DNA of 64,000 nt from Kangiella marina. Lineage in GTDB: Bacteria; Pseudomonadota; Gammaproteobacteria; Enterobacterales; Kangiellaceae. The notes beneath the pieces are model-generated. The model did not search any database. It saw only the letters and a list, made by a program, of their open reading frames with translations, and had not been told where the DNA came from. Below, one piece after another: positions 22,578-33,146 of this stretch (the stretch's first letter is position 1; every line of letters begins with the position of its first letter). The stretch covers positions 1,364,001 to 1,428,000 of the forward strand of contig NZ_BAABFV010000001.1 in the NCBI RefSeq assembly GCF_039541235.1. The letters are read 5' to 3'. A program made the translations under genes and the position numbers.

Positions 22578-24602
22578 TTGTCATTACCTCAGCTCAATCA
22601 ACGACAACAACAAGCCCTACTCAACACCTCTGGTCCACTATTGGTACTGGCTGGTGCAGGTAGTGGTAAAACAAGTGTCATTACCCGCAAAATTGTTTAC
22701 CTGATTAAAGAGCGCAAGATTCCAGCAAAGAATATTGTTGCGGTTACCTTTACCAACAAAGCATCCCGAGAAATGAAACAACGGGTTAGCAAGATTGCGG
22801 GGCAAAACGCAACCAAAGGTCTTACGGTTTCTACGTTCCACAATTTTGGTCTTAATTTTATTCGCCGAGAATATAAAACTCTCGGCATGAAATCTAACTT
22901 CACTATTTTTGATGATCAAGACAGCTTGGCTCTACTCAAGGACTTAGGCTTTAAAGAAGCGGAAAGCGATAAAGCCTTACTCTCGCAGCTACAAAACCAA
23001 ATCTCTCAGTGGAAAAACGATCTGATCCTTCCTGAACAAGCGATTGCTCAAGCCAATAACCAAGAATTACTCGTTTTCGCTAAAGTTTATGAAAAGTATG
23101 CTCGAAGCATGAGGGCATACAATGCGGTTGATTTTGATGACTTAATTTTGATACCGACCTTATTATTGCGCGATAACCTTGAGGTTCGCGAAAAGTGGCA
23201 GAATAAAATTAAATATTTATTGGTTGATGAATATCAAGATACCAATACCAGCCAATATGAATTAATTAAATACTTAGTGGGTCAGTTTGGCAACTTCACC
23301 GTTGTTGGTGATGACGATCAATCGATTTATTCATGGCGAGGCGCACGTCCTGAGAACCTGGATCAGTTAGCCAAGGATTTTCCTAAACTTCAAATTACCA
23401 AGCTTGAGCAAAACTACCGTTCTTACGGCAGAATTTTAAAAGCAGCCAACGTGTTAATTGATAATAACCCTCACGTTTTTGAAAAGAAGTTGTGGTCAGA
23501 TAAACCTTATGGCGATCCGCTTCGCGTTGTCACTTGCGCCAACGAAGATGAAGAAGCTCAGAAAGTCGTTACTGAAATTATTTCCCGAAAAGTACGCACC
23601 AAAAATGGTCGCTATTCTGACTTTGCCATTTTGTATCGCGGTAATCATCAAGCAAAACTCTTTGAAAAAGCGCTTATCGCTAACAAAGTCCCTTATAAAA
23701 TTTCAGGAAGCACCTCCTTTTTTGGTCGCGCTGAAATTAAAGACATCATGGCCTATCTTCGTTTGTTAACTAACGAAGATGACGACAATGCGTTCCTACG
23801 TATTGCTAATACCCCTCGTCGCTCTATTGGCCCCACGACTCTTGAGCAGCTTGGAACTTACGCTCAAAAACGCCACATTAGTTTGTATGCTGCCAGTTTT
23901 GAAATGGGCCTTGAGCAATACTTATCTGGCAAAGGATTGGATGCCGTTCGTCGTTTTACGGATACCATTTCACGCGCTGCAGATAATGTGAAACGAGGCG
24001 ACAGTTTAGGCGTCATCCATGATCTGATTGCCAAAATTGGCTATCACTCCTGGCTTCATGAAACGTCAAGTACACCTAAAGCCGCAGAATTTCGTTGGAA
24101 CAATATTCAAGAACTTTTGGGTTGGGTTGAAACCTATGTTGATGATAATGAACATGACGAAAATCCTTTCGCAGCAGCGGTTGCTAATCTGATGCTTCGA
24201 GACATGCTTGACCGTAATGAAGAAGAGGAAGAAAACTCCAATCAAGTTCAACTGATGACCCTACACGCAGCCAAAGGCTTAGAGTTTAATCATGTTTATT
24301 TAGTTGGCATGGAAGAAGAGTTTTTACCGCATAAGTCGAGCATCGAAAATGACGACATTGAAGAAGAACGTCGACTCGCTTATGTGGGTATTACCCGCGC
24401 CCAACAAACACTCGTGTTCACGCTTTGCAAGAAACGAAATAAATTTGGCGAAGTGATCAACTGCGAACCCAGCCGTTTCCTTGAAGAAATTCCAGAAGAA
24501 GACTTAGATTGGGACGCAAAGCGTAAACCATTATCCGACACTGAACAAAAAGAATTAGCTGACGATAATATCTCTATGCTGAAAGCACTTTTTAGTGACT
24601 AG
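22578..24602 (+). CDS. rep: ATP-dependent DNA helicase Rep
   Basis: 674 residues, matching Rep (about 670). UvrD/Rep motifs appear in order: GAGSGKT (Walker A), VTFTNKASREMKQR, YLLVDEYQDTNTSQY (motif II), VGDDDQSIYSWRGA (motif III), LEQNYRS (motif IV), VQLMTLHAAKGLEF (motif V) and RRLAYVGITRAQQTL (motif VI). It is a 3'-5' helicase that clears protein roadblocks and helps restart forks. The likely start is TTG at 22578 (SLPQLNQRQQQALLNTSG), aligning with Rep of other bacteria. No ATG is available upstream in frame. The ribosome-binding site is weak. Confidence 0.95.
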   Translation: MSLPQLNQRQQQALLNTSGPLLVLAGAGSGKTSVITRKIVYLIKERKIPAKNIVAVTFTNKASREMKQRVSKIAGQNATKGLTVSTFHNFGLNFIRREYKTLGMKSNFTIFDDQDSLALLKDLGFKEAESDKALLSQLQNQISQWKNDLILPEQAIAQANNQELLVFAKVYEKYARSMRAYNAVDFDDLILIPTLLLRDNLEVREKWQNKIKYLLVDEYQDTNTSQYELIKYLVGQFGNFTVVGDDDQSIYSWRGARPENLDQLAKDFPKLQITKLEQNYRSYGRILKAANVLIDNNPHVFEKKLWSDKPYGDPLRVVTCANEDEEAQKVVTEIISRKVRTKNGRYSDFAILYRGNHQAKLFEKALIANKVPYKISGSTSFFGRAEIKDIMAYLRLLTNEDDDNAFLRIANTPRRSIGPTTLEQLGTYAQKRHISLYAASFEMGLEQYLSGKGLDAVRRFTDTISRAADNVKRGDSLGVIHDLIAKIGYHSWLHETSSTPKAAEFRWNNIQELLGWVETYVDDNEHDENPFAAAVANLMLRDMLDRNEEEEENSNQVQLMTLHAAKGLEFNHVYLVGMEEEFLPHKSSIENDDIEEERRLAYVGITRAQQTLVFTLCKKRNKFGEVINCEPSRFLEEIPEEDLDWDAKRKPLSDTEQKELADDNISMLKALFSD

Positions 24603-24735
24603 TTCCTGACATCACTAACCCTTCTCTTGATTGGTCGCTTTCCCCCCTTTTGCAGTTCCTTACAATCTCTCGCTTGCTTAATCGCTAACGTTGGATAATA
24701 ATAAAATTATTGGTAAAGGGCACAGGAGGTGTACC

Positions 24736-24867
24736 ATGTCATTCTTCGAATGGTTTTTTGTCGTCATAGCCTGCATTCTTATTTTTGCAGTCGGCTATGC
24801 GGGAGTTACAGGAAAGTCTATTTTTTCGTATAAAGAACCCAAAAATAATCGACGGCACCCTCATTAA
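24736..24867 (+). CDS. Small single-pass membrane protein
   Basis: A 43-residue protein (MSFFEWFFVVIACILIF at the N-terminus, one transmembrane helix, then a basic tail ending NNRRHPH). Coding support comes from a strong ribosome-binding site AGGAGGT 5 bases before the ATG and an immediately following bidirectional terminator. No family is recognised. It sits between rep and fadA and seems to be a separate short transcription unit. Confidence 0.6.
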   Translation: MSFFEWFFVVIACILIFAVGYAGVTGKSIFSYKEPKNNRRHPH

Positions 24868-24868
24868 A

Positions 24869-24890
24869 AAAGGCTTCCGAAGAAGCCTTT
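24869..24890. terminator. Bidirectional terminator between small protein gene and fadA
   Basis: Perfect 9-bp arms AAAGGCTTC / GAAGCCTTT with a CGAA loop. It is A-rich on one side and T-rich on the other, so it can serve the plus-strand small gene and the minus-strand fadA. Confidence 0.85.
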
Positions 24891-24903
24891 AAAGAAGTTG
24901 CTG

Positions 24904-26073
<1,170 letters not shown>

Positions 26074-26092
26074 TTACTCCCAGTGGCTTCTT

Positions 26093-28258
26093 TTAAGATA
26101 CGTCAGATTGATAAAATTTCTTGCCAGACTTTGCCATTTCGACCATTCCGGCCGTCGGCTCATACGCTTTACCTAAGTGTTGGTATTTTTCAGCAAGTTC
26201 AACAATAGTATTAATCCCTTGTTCATCGACGTACTTAAAGACGCCACCTCTAAATGGTGGGAAACCTAAACCATAGATCAGCGCCATATCACCTTCAGCA
26301 GGACTATCAATAATTCCTTCTTCAAGGCAGCGAATGGTCTCAATGATCATCGGCAACATGGTCCGAGCAATCACTTCTTCATCGCTGAATTCTTGGCTTT
26401 CGCTAGCGATCTCTTTCAACAACTCGTATGCTTTCGGATCGGCCTCTTTGGTTGTACGACCCTTCTTATCCGTGCCATAGACATAAAAGCCTTTACCGGA
26501 TTTTTGTCCGTAACGATCGCTCTCAAACATCACATCGATGGCATCTTTCTCTTCTTTGCTCATGCGATCAGGGAAGCCTTCAGCCATCACTTCTGCTGCG
26601 TGACGACCAGTGTCCATCCCAACCACGTCCAACAAGTAAGCCGGTCCCATCGGCCAACCGAATTTTTTGCTCATGACCTTATCTACCTGCTGGAAGTCAG
26701 CACCATCGCGTACTAACTTGGTAAAACCGCCGAAGTATGGGAACAAGACGCGATTAACAAAAAATCCAGGGCAATCATTCACAACCACAGGGGATTTACC
26801 CATTTTGCTGGCGTAAGCCACCACGCTCGCCACCGTCTCATCCGAAGTTTTCTCACCACGAATTACTTCAACCAATGGCATTTTGTGTACCGGGTTAAAG
26901 AAATGCATGCCGCAGAATTTTTCAGGACGCTTCAGTGACTTGGCCAAACGATCAATCGAAATGGTCGAGGTGTTCGAGCAAATAATGGCATTCTCAGGCA
27001 TTAAGCCCTCAACCTCACTCAGCACAGACGCTTTGACTTTTGGGTTTTCAACCACAGCTTCAACCACGATATCGGTATGTTTGATTTCTTCATAGCTGAG
27101 GGTCGGCTTAATACTGGCAATACCTTTGGCCATTTTATCGGTCGAAATTTTGCCGTACTTAACACCTTTACCAAACAACTTAATGGCTTCGTCCATGCCC
27201 GCTTCTAGTGCATCTGGATTGATGTCTTTCATAATCGCCGGGACGCCACGTGATGCCGACTGGTAAGCAATGCCGCCACCCATGATTCCAGCACCCAGTA
27301 CAGTCGCATTCTTTACTTCAACATCCGCGGTTTTAGAGGCTATTTTGGCTTTTTTCTTTAATACCTGATCATTCAAGAACAGCTGAATCAGAGCCGACGC
27401 TTGTTCCGTTTGCGCCATATCCGCAAACGCTTCATGCTCAGCACGAATCGCGTCTTCAAGAGACATACCCGCACTGTGCTCGATCAACTCAACACCACGA
27501 ACCGGCGCAGGGTAGTGTGGCCCCGCCTGACTCGCGATATAGGCTTTCGAGGTCATAAAGGACATCATGCCTTCGGTTTTATTTAGCTGCAAAGGCGCTT
27601 TCTTTTCTGCACGACGCGCTTTCCAATCCAGCTCGCCCTCAGCTGCCTGCAATAACATCTCTTTTGTGCTTGCCACTAAATGCTCAGAATCGACCACGGC
27701 GTCTAGCGTGCCAATGGCCAGAGCCTTCTCAGCCTTGTATGCTTTACCGGTTGATAACCACTCAAATGCATTATCCGGGCCTATCAATCTGGCTAACCGA
27801 ACACTTCCGCCAAAACCAGGCACTAAACCCAGCTTCGACTCTGGTAAACCGACTTGCGCTTTTGGGCTAGCGATACGGAAGTCGCAGGTTAAACACATTT
27901 CTAATCCACCGCCTAGCGCGATGCCATCGATTGCCGCGGCAGTTGGGTAAGGTAAATCTTCAAAGCCTGTGAACACTTCATTCGCTTCAACCAACCAGCC
28001 CAGTAACTCTTCACGGCTGGAAGCAAACAGCTCATTAAATTCTGTAATATCAGCACCCACAATAAATACGGGTTTAGCGCTGGTCGCAATAACCGCTTTA
28101 ACCTCTTTGTGGTCTTTTAACAGCTCATTGACTTGGCGCCATTCGCTCAAGGTAGCTCGGTCAAACTTATTAACCGACTCATTTTGATTGTTAAAACACA
28201 TCTCAGCGATACCGTTATCGCTCAGTCTGCATTGAATCGACTGACCTTCGAAAATCAT
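26093..28258 (-). CDS. fadB: Fatty acid oxidation complex subunit alpha (enoyl-CoA hydratase / 3-hydroxyacyl-CoA dehydrogenase)
   Basis: 721 residues. The N-terminal crotonase domain (about 1-190) shows ADITEFNE, AIDGIALGGGLEMCLTCDFR and PESKLGLVPGFGGSVRLAR. The dehydrogenase part (about 310-500) shows the NAD-binding GAGIMGGGIAYQSASRG and the HFFNPVHKMPLVEVIRG motif. The C-terminal region contains GFFVNRVLFPYFGG. It is the alpha subunit of the fatty-acid oxidation complex. A FadR-like operator lies at 28384-28399, and another palindrome (28276-28288) sits just before the start, both probably controlling fadBA. Confidence 0.97.
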   Translation of the reverse strand: MIFEGQSIQCRLSDNGIAEMCFNNQNESVNKFDRATLSEWRQVNELLKDHKEVKAVIATSAKPVFIVGADITEFNELFASSREELLGWLVEANEVFTGFEDLPYPTAAAIDGIALGGGLEMCLTCDFRIASPKAQVGLPESKLGLVPGFGGSVRLARLIGPDNAFEWLSTGKAYKAEKALAIGTLDAVVDSEHLVASTKEMLLQAAEGELDWKARRAEKKAPLQLNKTEGMMSFMTSKAYIASQAGPHYPAPVRGVELIEHSAGMSLEDAIRAEHEAFADMAQTEQASALIQLFLNDQVLKKKAKIASKTADVEVKNATVLGAGIMGGGIAYQSASRGVPAIMKDINPDALEAGMDEAIKLFGKGVKYGKISTDKMAKGIASIKPTLSYEEIKHTDIVVEAVVENPKVKASVLSEVEGLMPENAIICSNTSTISIDRLAKSLKRPEKFCGMHFFNPVHKMPLVEVIRGEKTSDETVASVVAYASKMGKSPVVVNDCPGFFVNRVLFPYFGGFTKLVRDGADFQQVDKVMSKKFGWPMGPAYLLDVVGMDTGRHAAEVMAEGFPDRMSKEEKDAIDVMFESDRYGQKSGKGFYVYGTDKKGRTTKEADPKAYELLKEIASESQEFSDEEVIARTMLPMIIETIRCLEEGIIDSPAEGDMALIYGLGFPPFRGGVFKYVDEQGINTIVELAEKYQHLGKAYEPTAGMVEMAKSGKKFYQSDVS

Positions 28259-28275
28259 TCTGTTTCTCCGTTTTG

Positions 28276-28288
28276 ATTATCAGATAAT
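28276..28288. promoter_or_regulatory. ATTATC-A-GATAAT palindrome before fadB
   Basis: A perfect 13-base dyad 18 bases upstream of the fadB ATG, at or near the transcription or translation start region. It could be an operator, but no known regulator's consensus is matched with confidence. Confidence 0.4.
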
Positions 28289-28383
28289 GGAGTTGGACTT
28301 TTGGCCGCTCTGATTAAAGTAGATTAGGACAAACCAGTGTACTTCAACCCAGCTTCAGGTCTCAACTACATCTGTACGGCTGT

Positions 28384-28399
28384 ATCTGGTCTGACCAAT
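28384..28399. promoter_or_regulatory. FadR-type operator upstream of fadBA
   Basis: ATCTGGTCTGACCAAT contains the perfect palindrome TGGTC-T-GACCA and matches the gammaproteobacterial FadR consensus (A-CTGGTC-GACCAG-T). It lies about 125 bases upstream of fadB, between fadB and pepQ. FadR represses fad genes and is released by long-chain acyl-CoA in Enterobacteria and Vibrio. The fadR gene itself is not in this window. Confidence 0.7.
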
Positions 28400-28548
28400 C
28401 ATAACGAACTTTTTATCTGAACAAAAGCGTCTATTCCTGAGCATCCACAATAATTGTTGCTTTTGTGACCGACCGATTCTTTCCTTGCCCACCAAGGGGC
28501 CGATCTGAAATAATGTTGCCTTATTGTCTTAAATTTAATGGTAGTTTT

Positions 28549-29871
28549 ATGACTGACGCAGAGCTAAAACCTTTATTCTCTGAGCACATTGACACGATTA
28601 CCAAGCGTTATCAAGACGCTATGCAGCGTCATGGCTTCGATCACCTGCTTATTCCGGCCGGTTCGATGCACGGTATTTTCTTGGATGATATGTCCTATCC
28701 ATTCAAGTCGAATTTCCACTTCAACAGTTTCATTCCGCACGATGATCTTCACGACAGCACCATTATTATCTCAGCCAAGGGTGAGCGCACCCTATGCTAC
28801 TACCAGCCGGTAGATTTCTGGCATAAAGTTGCCGGCGATCCCGATGGCTTCTGGGTTGAGCACTTTGATATCAAAATGATGCGCAAAAAAGATGAAGTCC
28901 GTGCTTTCATGCCGTCTGACGGCACTATCGCCTTTATTGGTGAGATGGCTTATCCTTTCTTGGATGAGGATTTTGATGCCATCAATCCTGGCAACCTAAT
29001 TAATGAAATCAACTGGCACCGCGCCATCAAAACAAATTACGAGATAGAGTGCTCGGCACTGGCGAACAAGCGCGCTGCAATGGGCCACATGGCTGCTCGC
29101 GACATGTTCTACAATCAAGGTTCTGAGCTCGAAATCCATTTAGCCTACTTATTGGCTAGTGGTCATCACGAAGCTCAGCTTCCGTATAACAGCATCGTGG
29201 CGCTTAATGAAAACGCCTCTATTTTGCACTACATGCATTATGATGCGGAACGCCCAAGCGAACATCGCACTTTCTTGATTGACGCTGGTGCTCGATACAA
29301 CAGCTACGATGCCGATATCACCCGCACCTATGCGTTTGACAAAGACACCGAGTTTGCTGATCTCATCAATACCATGGAGCAACTTCACTTAGGTATCGTT
29401 GATCGGGTCAAACCAGGTCAGTCTTATGTTGACCTACACGTTGATACCCACTTAGAAATCGCCAAGGTGCTTAATCAATACAAGATTTGCGATATGAGCC
29501 CTGAGGCTATGCTTGAGAATGGTGTAACGCGGACTTTCTTCCCACACGGTCTAGGCCATCAAATCGGTCTGCAAGTCCATGATGTCGGTGGTCACCAAGC
29601 CAATGCTGACGGCGATCCGGCGCCACCGCCACAAGAGCACCCGTTTTTGAGGAACACTCGACCTATCGAGAAAAATCAAATTCTCACCATCGAGCCAGGC
29701 CTCTATTTCATTAAGTCACTGTTGGCTGATCTTAAGGCGAGCGAACACGGCTCCAGCATTAACTGGGATCGTATCGAAGCGTTCCGCCCTTATGGCGGCA
29801 TTCGAATCGAGGACGACATTGTGGTGACAGAAAGCGGTCACCGCAACCTAACCCGTGCTTACTTGAAATAA
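28549..29871 (+). CDS. pepQ: Xaa-Pro dipeptidase
   Basis: 440 residues from the ATG at 28549 (MTDAELKPLFSEHI). This start matches the length of PepQ (443). An upstream in-frame ATG at 28465 would add a non-homologous 28-residue leader. Motifs: SFIPHDDLHD in the N-domain, LHYMHYDAERPSEH, the metal-binding Asp in LIDAGARYNSYDADITRTYAF, HGLGHQIGLQVHDVGG, and Glu residues in TIEPGLYFI and GGIRIEDD. It is a dinuclear metal (Mn) enzyme that hydrolyses Xaa-Pro dipeptides. It is followed by yigZ 22 bases downstream and may be co-transcribed. Confidence 0.95.
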   Translation: MTDAELKPLFSEHIDTITKRYQDAMQRHGFDHLLIPAGSMHGIFLDDMSYPFKSNFHFNSFIPHDDLHDSTIIISAKGERTLCYYQPVDFWHKVAGDPDGFWVEHFDIKMMRKKDEVRAFMPSDGTIAFIGEMAYPFLDEDFDAINPGNLINEINWHRAIKTNYEIECSALANKRAAMGHMAARDMFYNQGSELEIHLAYLLASGHHEAQLPYNSIVALNENASILHYMHYDAERPSEHRTFLIDAGARYNSYDADITRTYAFDKDTEFADLINTMEQLHLGIVDRVKPGQSYVDLHVDTHLEIAKVLNQYKICDMSPEAMLENGVTRTFFPHGLGHQIGLQVHDVGGHQANADGDPAPPPQEHPFLRNTRPIEKNQILTIEPGLYFIKSLLADLKASEHGSSINWDRIEAFRPYGGIRIEDDIVVTESGHRNLTRAYLK

Positions 29872-29893
29872 TCGGTTATTCCTTTAACAACCA

Positions 29894-30541
29894 ATGAGTA
29901 AATCGACAACCGCTTACCGCGTGCCCAACCATGAGGTAAGCGAACCTTTCACGGTTGAAGACATCATTAAAGGCAGTCGATTCATTACTCGAATGGTCTT
30001 CACACCTTCTGTTGATAAGGCCAAAGCATTCATCAAACAACTGAACAACGACGAACCTGACGCCACTCACCATTGCTGGGCGTACATTGTCGGAAACCCC
30101 GAAAGTACCACCTTGATTGCTTGCTCGGATGACGGTGAACCCAGTGGTACCGCTGGCATGCCAATGTTAAATGTTCTACAACACAGTAAGGTGGGGGATA
30201 TTACCGCTGTAGTCACTCGCTATTATGGTGGCACCAAACTTGGCACGGGTGGACTTGCTCGCGCGTACAGCGGCGGCGTTAAGTCTGCTTTAGAGGCTGT
30301 AAGTACCCACACAAAAATCTATACGGTTTCTGCAGAGGTCTCTTGCTCATACGAACTTCAGAATCAAGTTCGCTATCTTCTGGATGAGCATCAGGCACAA
30401 AATATAGCCGAACATTTCACTGACAAAGTCGTTATAATGGCTGATATTCCAACCGATCAACTGTCCGCATTTTTATCCTCGGTTGAAGCTTATGAAAACA
30501 AACAACAACTTAGTATTAAGGTAGATCATGACAGCGCTTAA
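29894..30541 (+). CDS. yigZ: YigZ / IMPACT-family protein
   Basis: 215 residues. The N-terminal UPF0029/IMPACT domain includes GSRFITRMVFTPSVDKAKAFI, HHCWAYIVGN, SDDGEPSGTAGMPML, VVTRYYGGTKLGTGGLARAYSGGV. The C-terminal DUF1949-type domain follows (SCSYELQNQVRYLLDEH). The family is linked to translation or ribosome-associated regulation, although the bacterial function is not settled. It overlaps the sirB2 start by 14 bases. The pepQ-yigZ order is common in Gammaproteobacteria. Confidence 0.93.
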   Translation: MSKSTTAYRVPNHEVSEPFTVEDIIKGSRFITRMVFTPSVDKAKAFIKQLNNDEPDATHHCWAYIVGNPESTTLIACSDDGEPSGTAGMPMLNVLQHSKVGDITAVVTRYYGGTKLGTGGLARAYSGGVKSALEAVSTHTKIYTVSAEVSCSYELQNQVRYLLDEHQAQNIAEHFTDKVVIMADIPTDQLSAFLSSVEAYENKQQLSIKVDHDSA

Positions 30542-30890
30542 ACATATCCATATGACCTTGGCGATCATTACTATTCTTGGTTTTTTGCTGAGAAGCTTTT
30601 GGTTATTCCGTCAAAGCCCAAGCTTGAACAAAAAGTGGGTCAAAATTAGTCCTCACGTTATTGATACCTTTTTACTTGGAACGGGTATTGCTTATTGGGC
30701 AACCTACTATGGCGCGGTGTTTCAGCCATGGATCATCGCCAAACTTATCATGATTGTGCTCTATATCGGTTTTGGTATTGTGACCTTTAAAGCCAACACC
30801 AAAGGTCTGCGCGCTCTGGTCTTTACCCTTGCAATTGTTAGCTTTGCCACCATACTCTATTTAGCACGCACCAAATCGTTACCTTGGTAA
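30528..30890 (+). CDS. SirB2-family membrane protein
   Basis: 120 residues with four transmembrane helices. Family motifs: HIHMTLAIITILGFLLRSFW, KKWVKISPHVIDTFLLGTGI, FQPWIIAKLIMIVLYI and LARTKSLPW at the end. SirB2 proteins are of unknown function (originally linked to invasion regulation). It overlaps yigZ, so translation is probably coupled. Confidence 0.88.
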   Translation: MTALKHIHMTLAIITILGFLLRSFWLFRQSPSLNKKWVKISPHVIDTFLLGTGIAYWATYYGAVFQPWIIAKLIMIVLYIGFGIVTFKANTKGLRALVFTLAIVSFATILYLARTKSLPW

Positions 30891-30912
30891 CCACGACAAG
30901 AGGTCTCATCAA

Positions 30913-31152
30913 ATGATTGATCCTAAAAAGCTGGATGACATTGCTAAGAAACTCTCTGATTCAGTACCAGAGCGTCTAAAAACAGCCAAAGACGAAATGA
31001 GCAAGCAATTTAAACAAGTGCTACAGACTCAGCTGGGTAAACTCGACTTGGTTTCGCGCGATGAATTCGATACTCAGACACAAGTCCTGCTTCGCACACG
31101 CCAAAAGTTGGAAGAACTCGAAAAAAAGCTGTCAGAAATCGAAAACCGCTAA
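30913..31152 (+). CDS. ubiK: Ubiquinone biosynthesis accessory factor UbiK
   Basis: 79-residue helical protein (IDPKKLDDIAKKLSDSVPERL, then a C-terminal coiled coil RTRQKLEELEKKLSEIE). This is the length and pattern of UbiK/YqiC, which partners UbiJ in the Ubi complex in aerobic ubiquinone synthesis. The coiled coil is at residues about 52-78. The gene is 22 bases after sirB2 and is followed by a terminator, ending this transcription unit. Confidence 0.9.
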   Translation: MIDPKKLDDIAKKLSDSVPERLKTAKDEMSKQFKQVLQTQLGKLDLVSRDEFDTQTQVLLRTRQKLEELEKKLSEIENR

Positions 31153-31163
31153 TCATAATTCCC

Positions 31164-31187
31164 AAGCGACCTACTCTGGTCGCTTTT
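31164..31187 (+). terminator. Intrinsic terminator after ubiK
   Basis: Stem AAGCGACC / GGTCGCTT (31164-31171, 31178-31185) followed by TT and AT-rich bases. It separates ubiK from the HerA-like gene. Confidence 0.8.
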
Positions 31188-31270
31188 ATCATCTGCAACA
31201 ACAATTCCAGACTTGCCTTTTACCGTCGTTTGTATAATCTGATTATAAGGGAACATAACGACTTAAACTT

Positions 31271-32758
31271 ATGCTATTAATTGGCGGCAACCCACAAAAA
31301 GAGCACATTCTACTTAACCCTAAAATGGCTAATCGCCACGGACTTGTTGCTGGCGCAACAGGAACCGGTAAGACCGTGACGCTACAAGTCTTGGCAGAAG
31401 GTTTCTCAAAAATGGGAGTGCCGGTGTTTACCGCCGATGTTAAGGGTGACCTTTCTGGTGTTGCCACAGCGGCTGGTAGCCACCCAAAAATCACTGAACG
31501 GATTGACACGATTGGCATTACCAATTATCAAGCACACGATAACCCGGTTATTTTTTGGGATGTCTTTGGTAAGCATGGCCACCCTGTCAGAACGACGATT
31601 TCTGAAATGGGCCCCATCCTGCTTTCAAACCTTCTTGAGCTCAATAATACGCAGGAAGGTGTCCTTCATATCGCGTTTGATATCGCTGACGAACAAGGAC
31701 TATTGTTGTTAGATATCAAAGACTTGCGGTCCATGCTCAATTGGCTTAGTGATAACCGCCAAGAAATTATGCGTGAATACGGTAATGTTTCTCCGCAAAG
31801 TGTTGCTGCCATCGTACGCCGCCTTCTAGTCCTTGAAAATTCTGGTGGCGATCAGTTCTTTGGTGAGCCCGCACTCAACATTAAAGACATGATGCGTACC
31901 GACATAGATGGTCGTGGCCTTATCAATATTTTGCACAGTAAGGAATTAATGCTGAATCCCCGTATCTATTCAACATTCTTGCTGTGGCTCCTGTCAGAAC
32001 TCTTCGAAGAGTTAGAGGAAGTCGGCGATCCAGATAAACCTCGTTTGGTCTTTTTTTTCGATGAAGCCCACCTCCTTTTTGAGAATGCGCCAAAAGCGTT
32101 ACTCGATCGAATTGAACAGGTTGTTCGTTTGATCCGCTCAAAAGGCGTTGGAGTTTTCTTTGTCACACAGCATCCTACGGATATACCAGAAGATGTACTC
32201 GGCCAATTAGGCAATCGTATCCAACATGCCCTTCGCGCCTTTACCCCAAAGGATTTTAAAGCCGTTAGAACGGCTGCAGAAACTTTTCGCCCCAATCCTG
32301 AGCTTGATACCGAAGCCTTAATCACTCAGCTTGGTGTTGGCGAAGCGTTGGTTTCTGTTCTGGATGAGAAGGGACGGCCCAGCATTGTTCAACAAACGTT
32401 AATTTGCCCACCTGAATCCCGTATTGGCCCACTCAAACCCAATGAACGAGAAAACGTGTTTAACACCTCTCCGGTTAAAGGGCTTTATGATACAGCTGTC
32501 GATCGTGAATCAGCGTATGAAGTGTTATTAGCCAAGGAGCAGAAACTCAAAGAGCGTCAGGAAAAAGAAATGGCAGAGGCTAAACGCCTGCGTGAAAAGG
32601 AAGAAAACGCGAAAGCTTCTCGTAAAAAGCAAAGCCGTCGCTCCAATCGACAAGGGGTTGGTGAAACCTTCTTAAAAACACTGGCTAGAACCCTTGGTTC
32701 TAACCTAGGAAAAAAACTACTTCGCGGCATACTGGGCTCCATCACCGGAAGTAAGTAA
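31271..32758 (+). CDS. HerA-like ATPase (DUF853 / YjgR family)
   Basis: 495 residues. The Walker A region is [14 protein letters not shown] (residue about 27), preceded by [20 protein letters not shown]. Walker B is [13 protein letters not shown], and a sensor [32 protein letters not shown] follows. The C-terminus is a Lys/Glu/Arg-rich coiled region and then a Gly-rich tail ([15 protein letters not shown]). It belongs to the FtsK/HerA superfamily, DUF853 group. Proposed roles are in DNA processing or protein export, but none is proven. Confidence 0.9.
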   Translation: MLLIGGNPQKEHILLNPKMANRHGLVAGATGTGKTVTLQVLAEGFSKMGVPVFTADVKGDLSGVATAAGSHPKITERIDTIGITNYQAHDNPVIFWDVFGKHGHPVRTTISEMGPILLSNLLELNNTQEGVLHIAFDIADEQGLLLLDIKDLRSMLNWLSDNRQEIMREYGNVSPQSVAAIVRRLLVLENSGGDQFFGEPALNIKDMMRTDIDGRGLINILHSKELMLNPRIYSTFLLWLLSELFEELEEVGDPDKPRLVFFFDEAHLLFENAPKALLDRIEQVVRLIRSKGVGVFFVTQHPTDIPEDVLGQLGNRIQHALRAFTPKDFKAVRTAAETFRPNPELDTEALITQLGVGEALVSVLDEKGRPSIVQQTLICPPESRIGPLKPNERENVFNTSPVKGLYDTAVDRESAYEVLLAKEQKLKERQEKEMAEAKRLREKEENAKASRKKQSRRSNRQGVGETFLKTLARTLGSNLGKKLLRGILGSITGSK

Positions 32759-32780
32759 TCACTTCTAAAAGTGTTCAATA

Positions 32781-32804
32781 AAAAGGTGCATGAACGCACC
32801 TTTT
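32781..32804. terminator. Bidirectional terminator between the HerA-like gene and dodecin
   Basis: AAAAGGTGC / GCACCTTTT arms with a 6-base loop, between convergent genes. U-rich ends exist on both strands. Confidence 0.85.
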
Positions 32805-32828
32805 AATATCTTTAACTCGGTTATCCGG

Positions 32829-33032
32829 TTAATCCTTCAACAAGAAGGTTACCTTTAACACCACTCGAAACCCAACAACATCACCATTTTCTATAACCGC
32901 TTGTTGTTCTTTTACCCAGGCAGCTTTAACCTGATCAAGCGTTTTATTCGCTCGTTTAACACCCTGCACCACAGCATCTTCAAAACTCTTTTCCGACTCA
33001 ACGATAATTTCTGTAACTTTTGCAATTGACAT
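32829..33032 (-). CDS. Dodecin (flavin-binding dodecamer)
   Basis: About 67 residues from the ATG at 33032, chosen because AGGAGC lies 6 bases before it. An in-frame ATG seven codons upstream is less likely. Dodecin motifs: AKVTEIIVESEKSFEDAVVQGVKRANKTL, and VKAAWVKEQQAVIENGDVVGFRVVLKVTFLL, matching the family length. It forms a hollow dodecamer binding riboflavin or FMN and is thought to store or detoxify flavin. It has a convergent position with the HerA-like gene and a shared terminator. Confidence 0.93.
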   Translation of the reverse strand: MSIAKVTEIIVESEKSFEDAVVQGVKRANKTLDQVKAAWVKEQQAVIENGDVVGFRVVLKVTFLLKD

Positions 33033-33146
33033 AACAGCTCCTTTTTTATCCATCTTCGTATATCCCTTTTCATATTACGTATATTTCCTGTATAAACAAG
33101 GATGTAGTAACAACATTTGTAAAATAATCAGCGACTTGAGGTTTTT

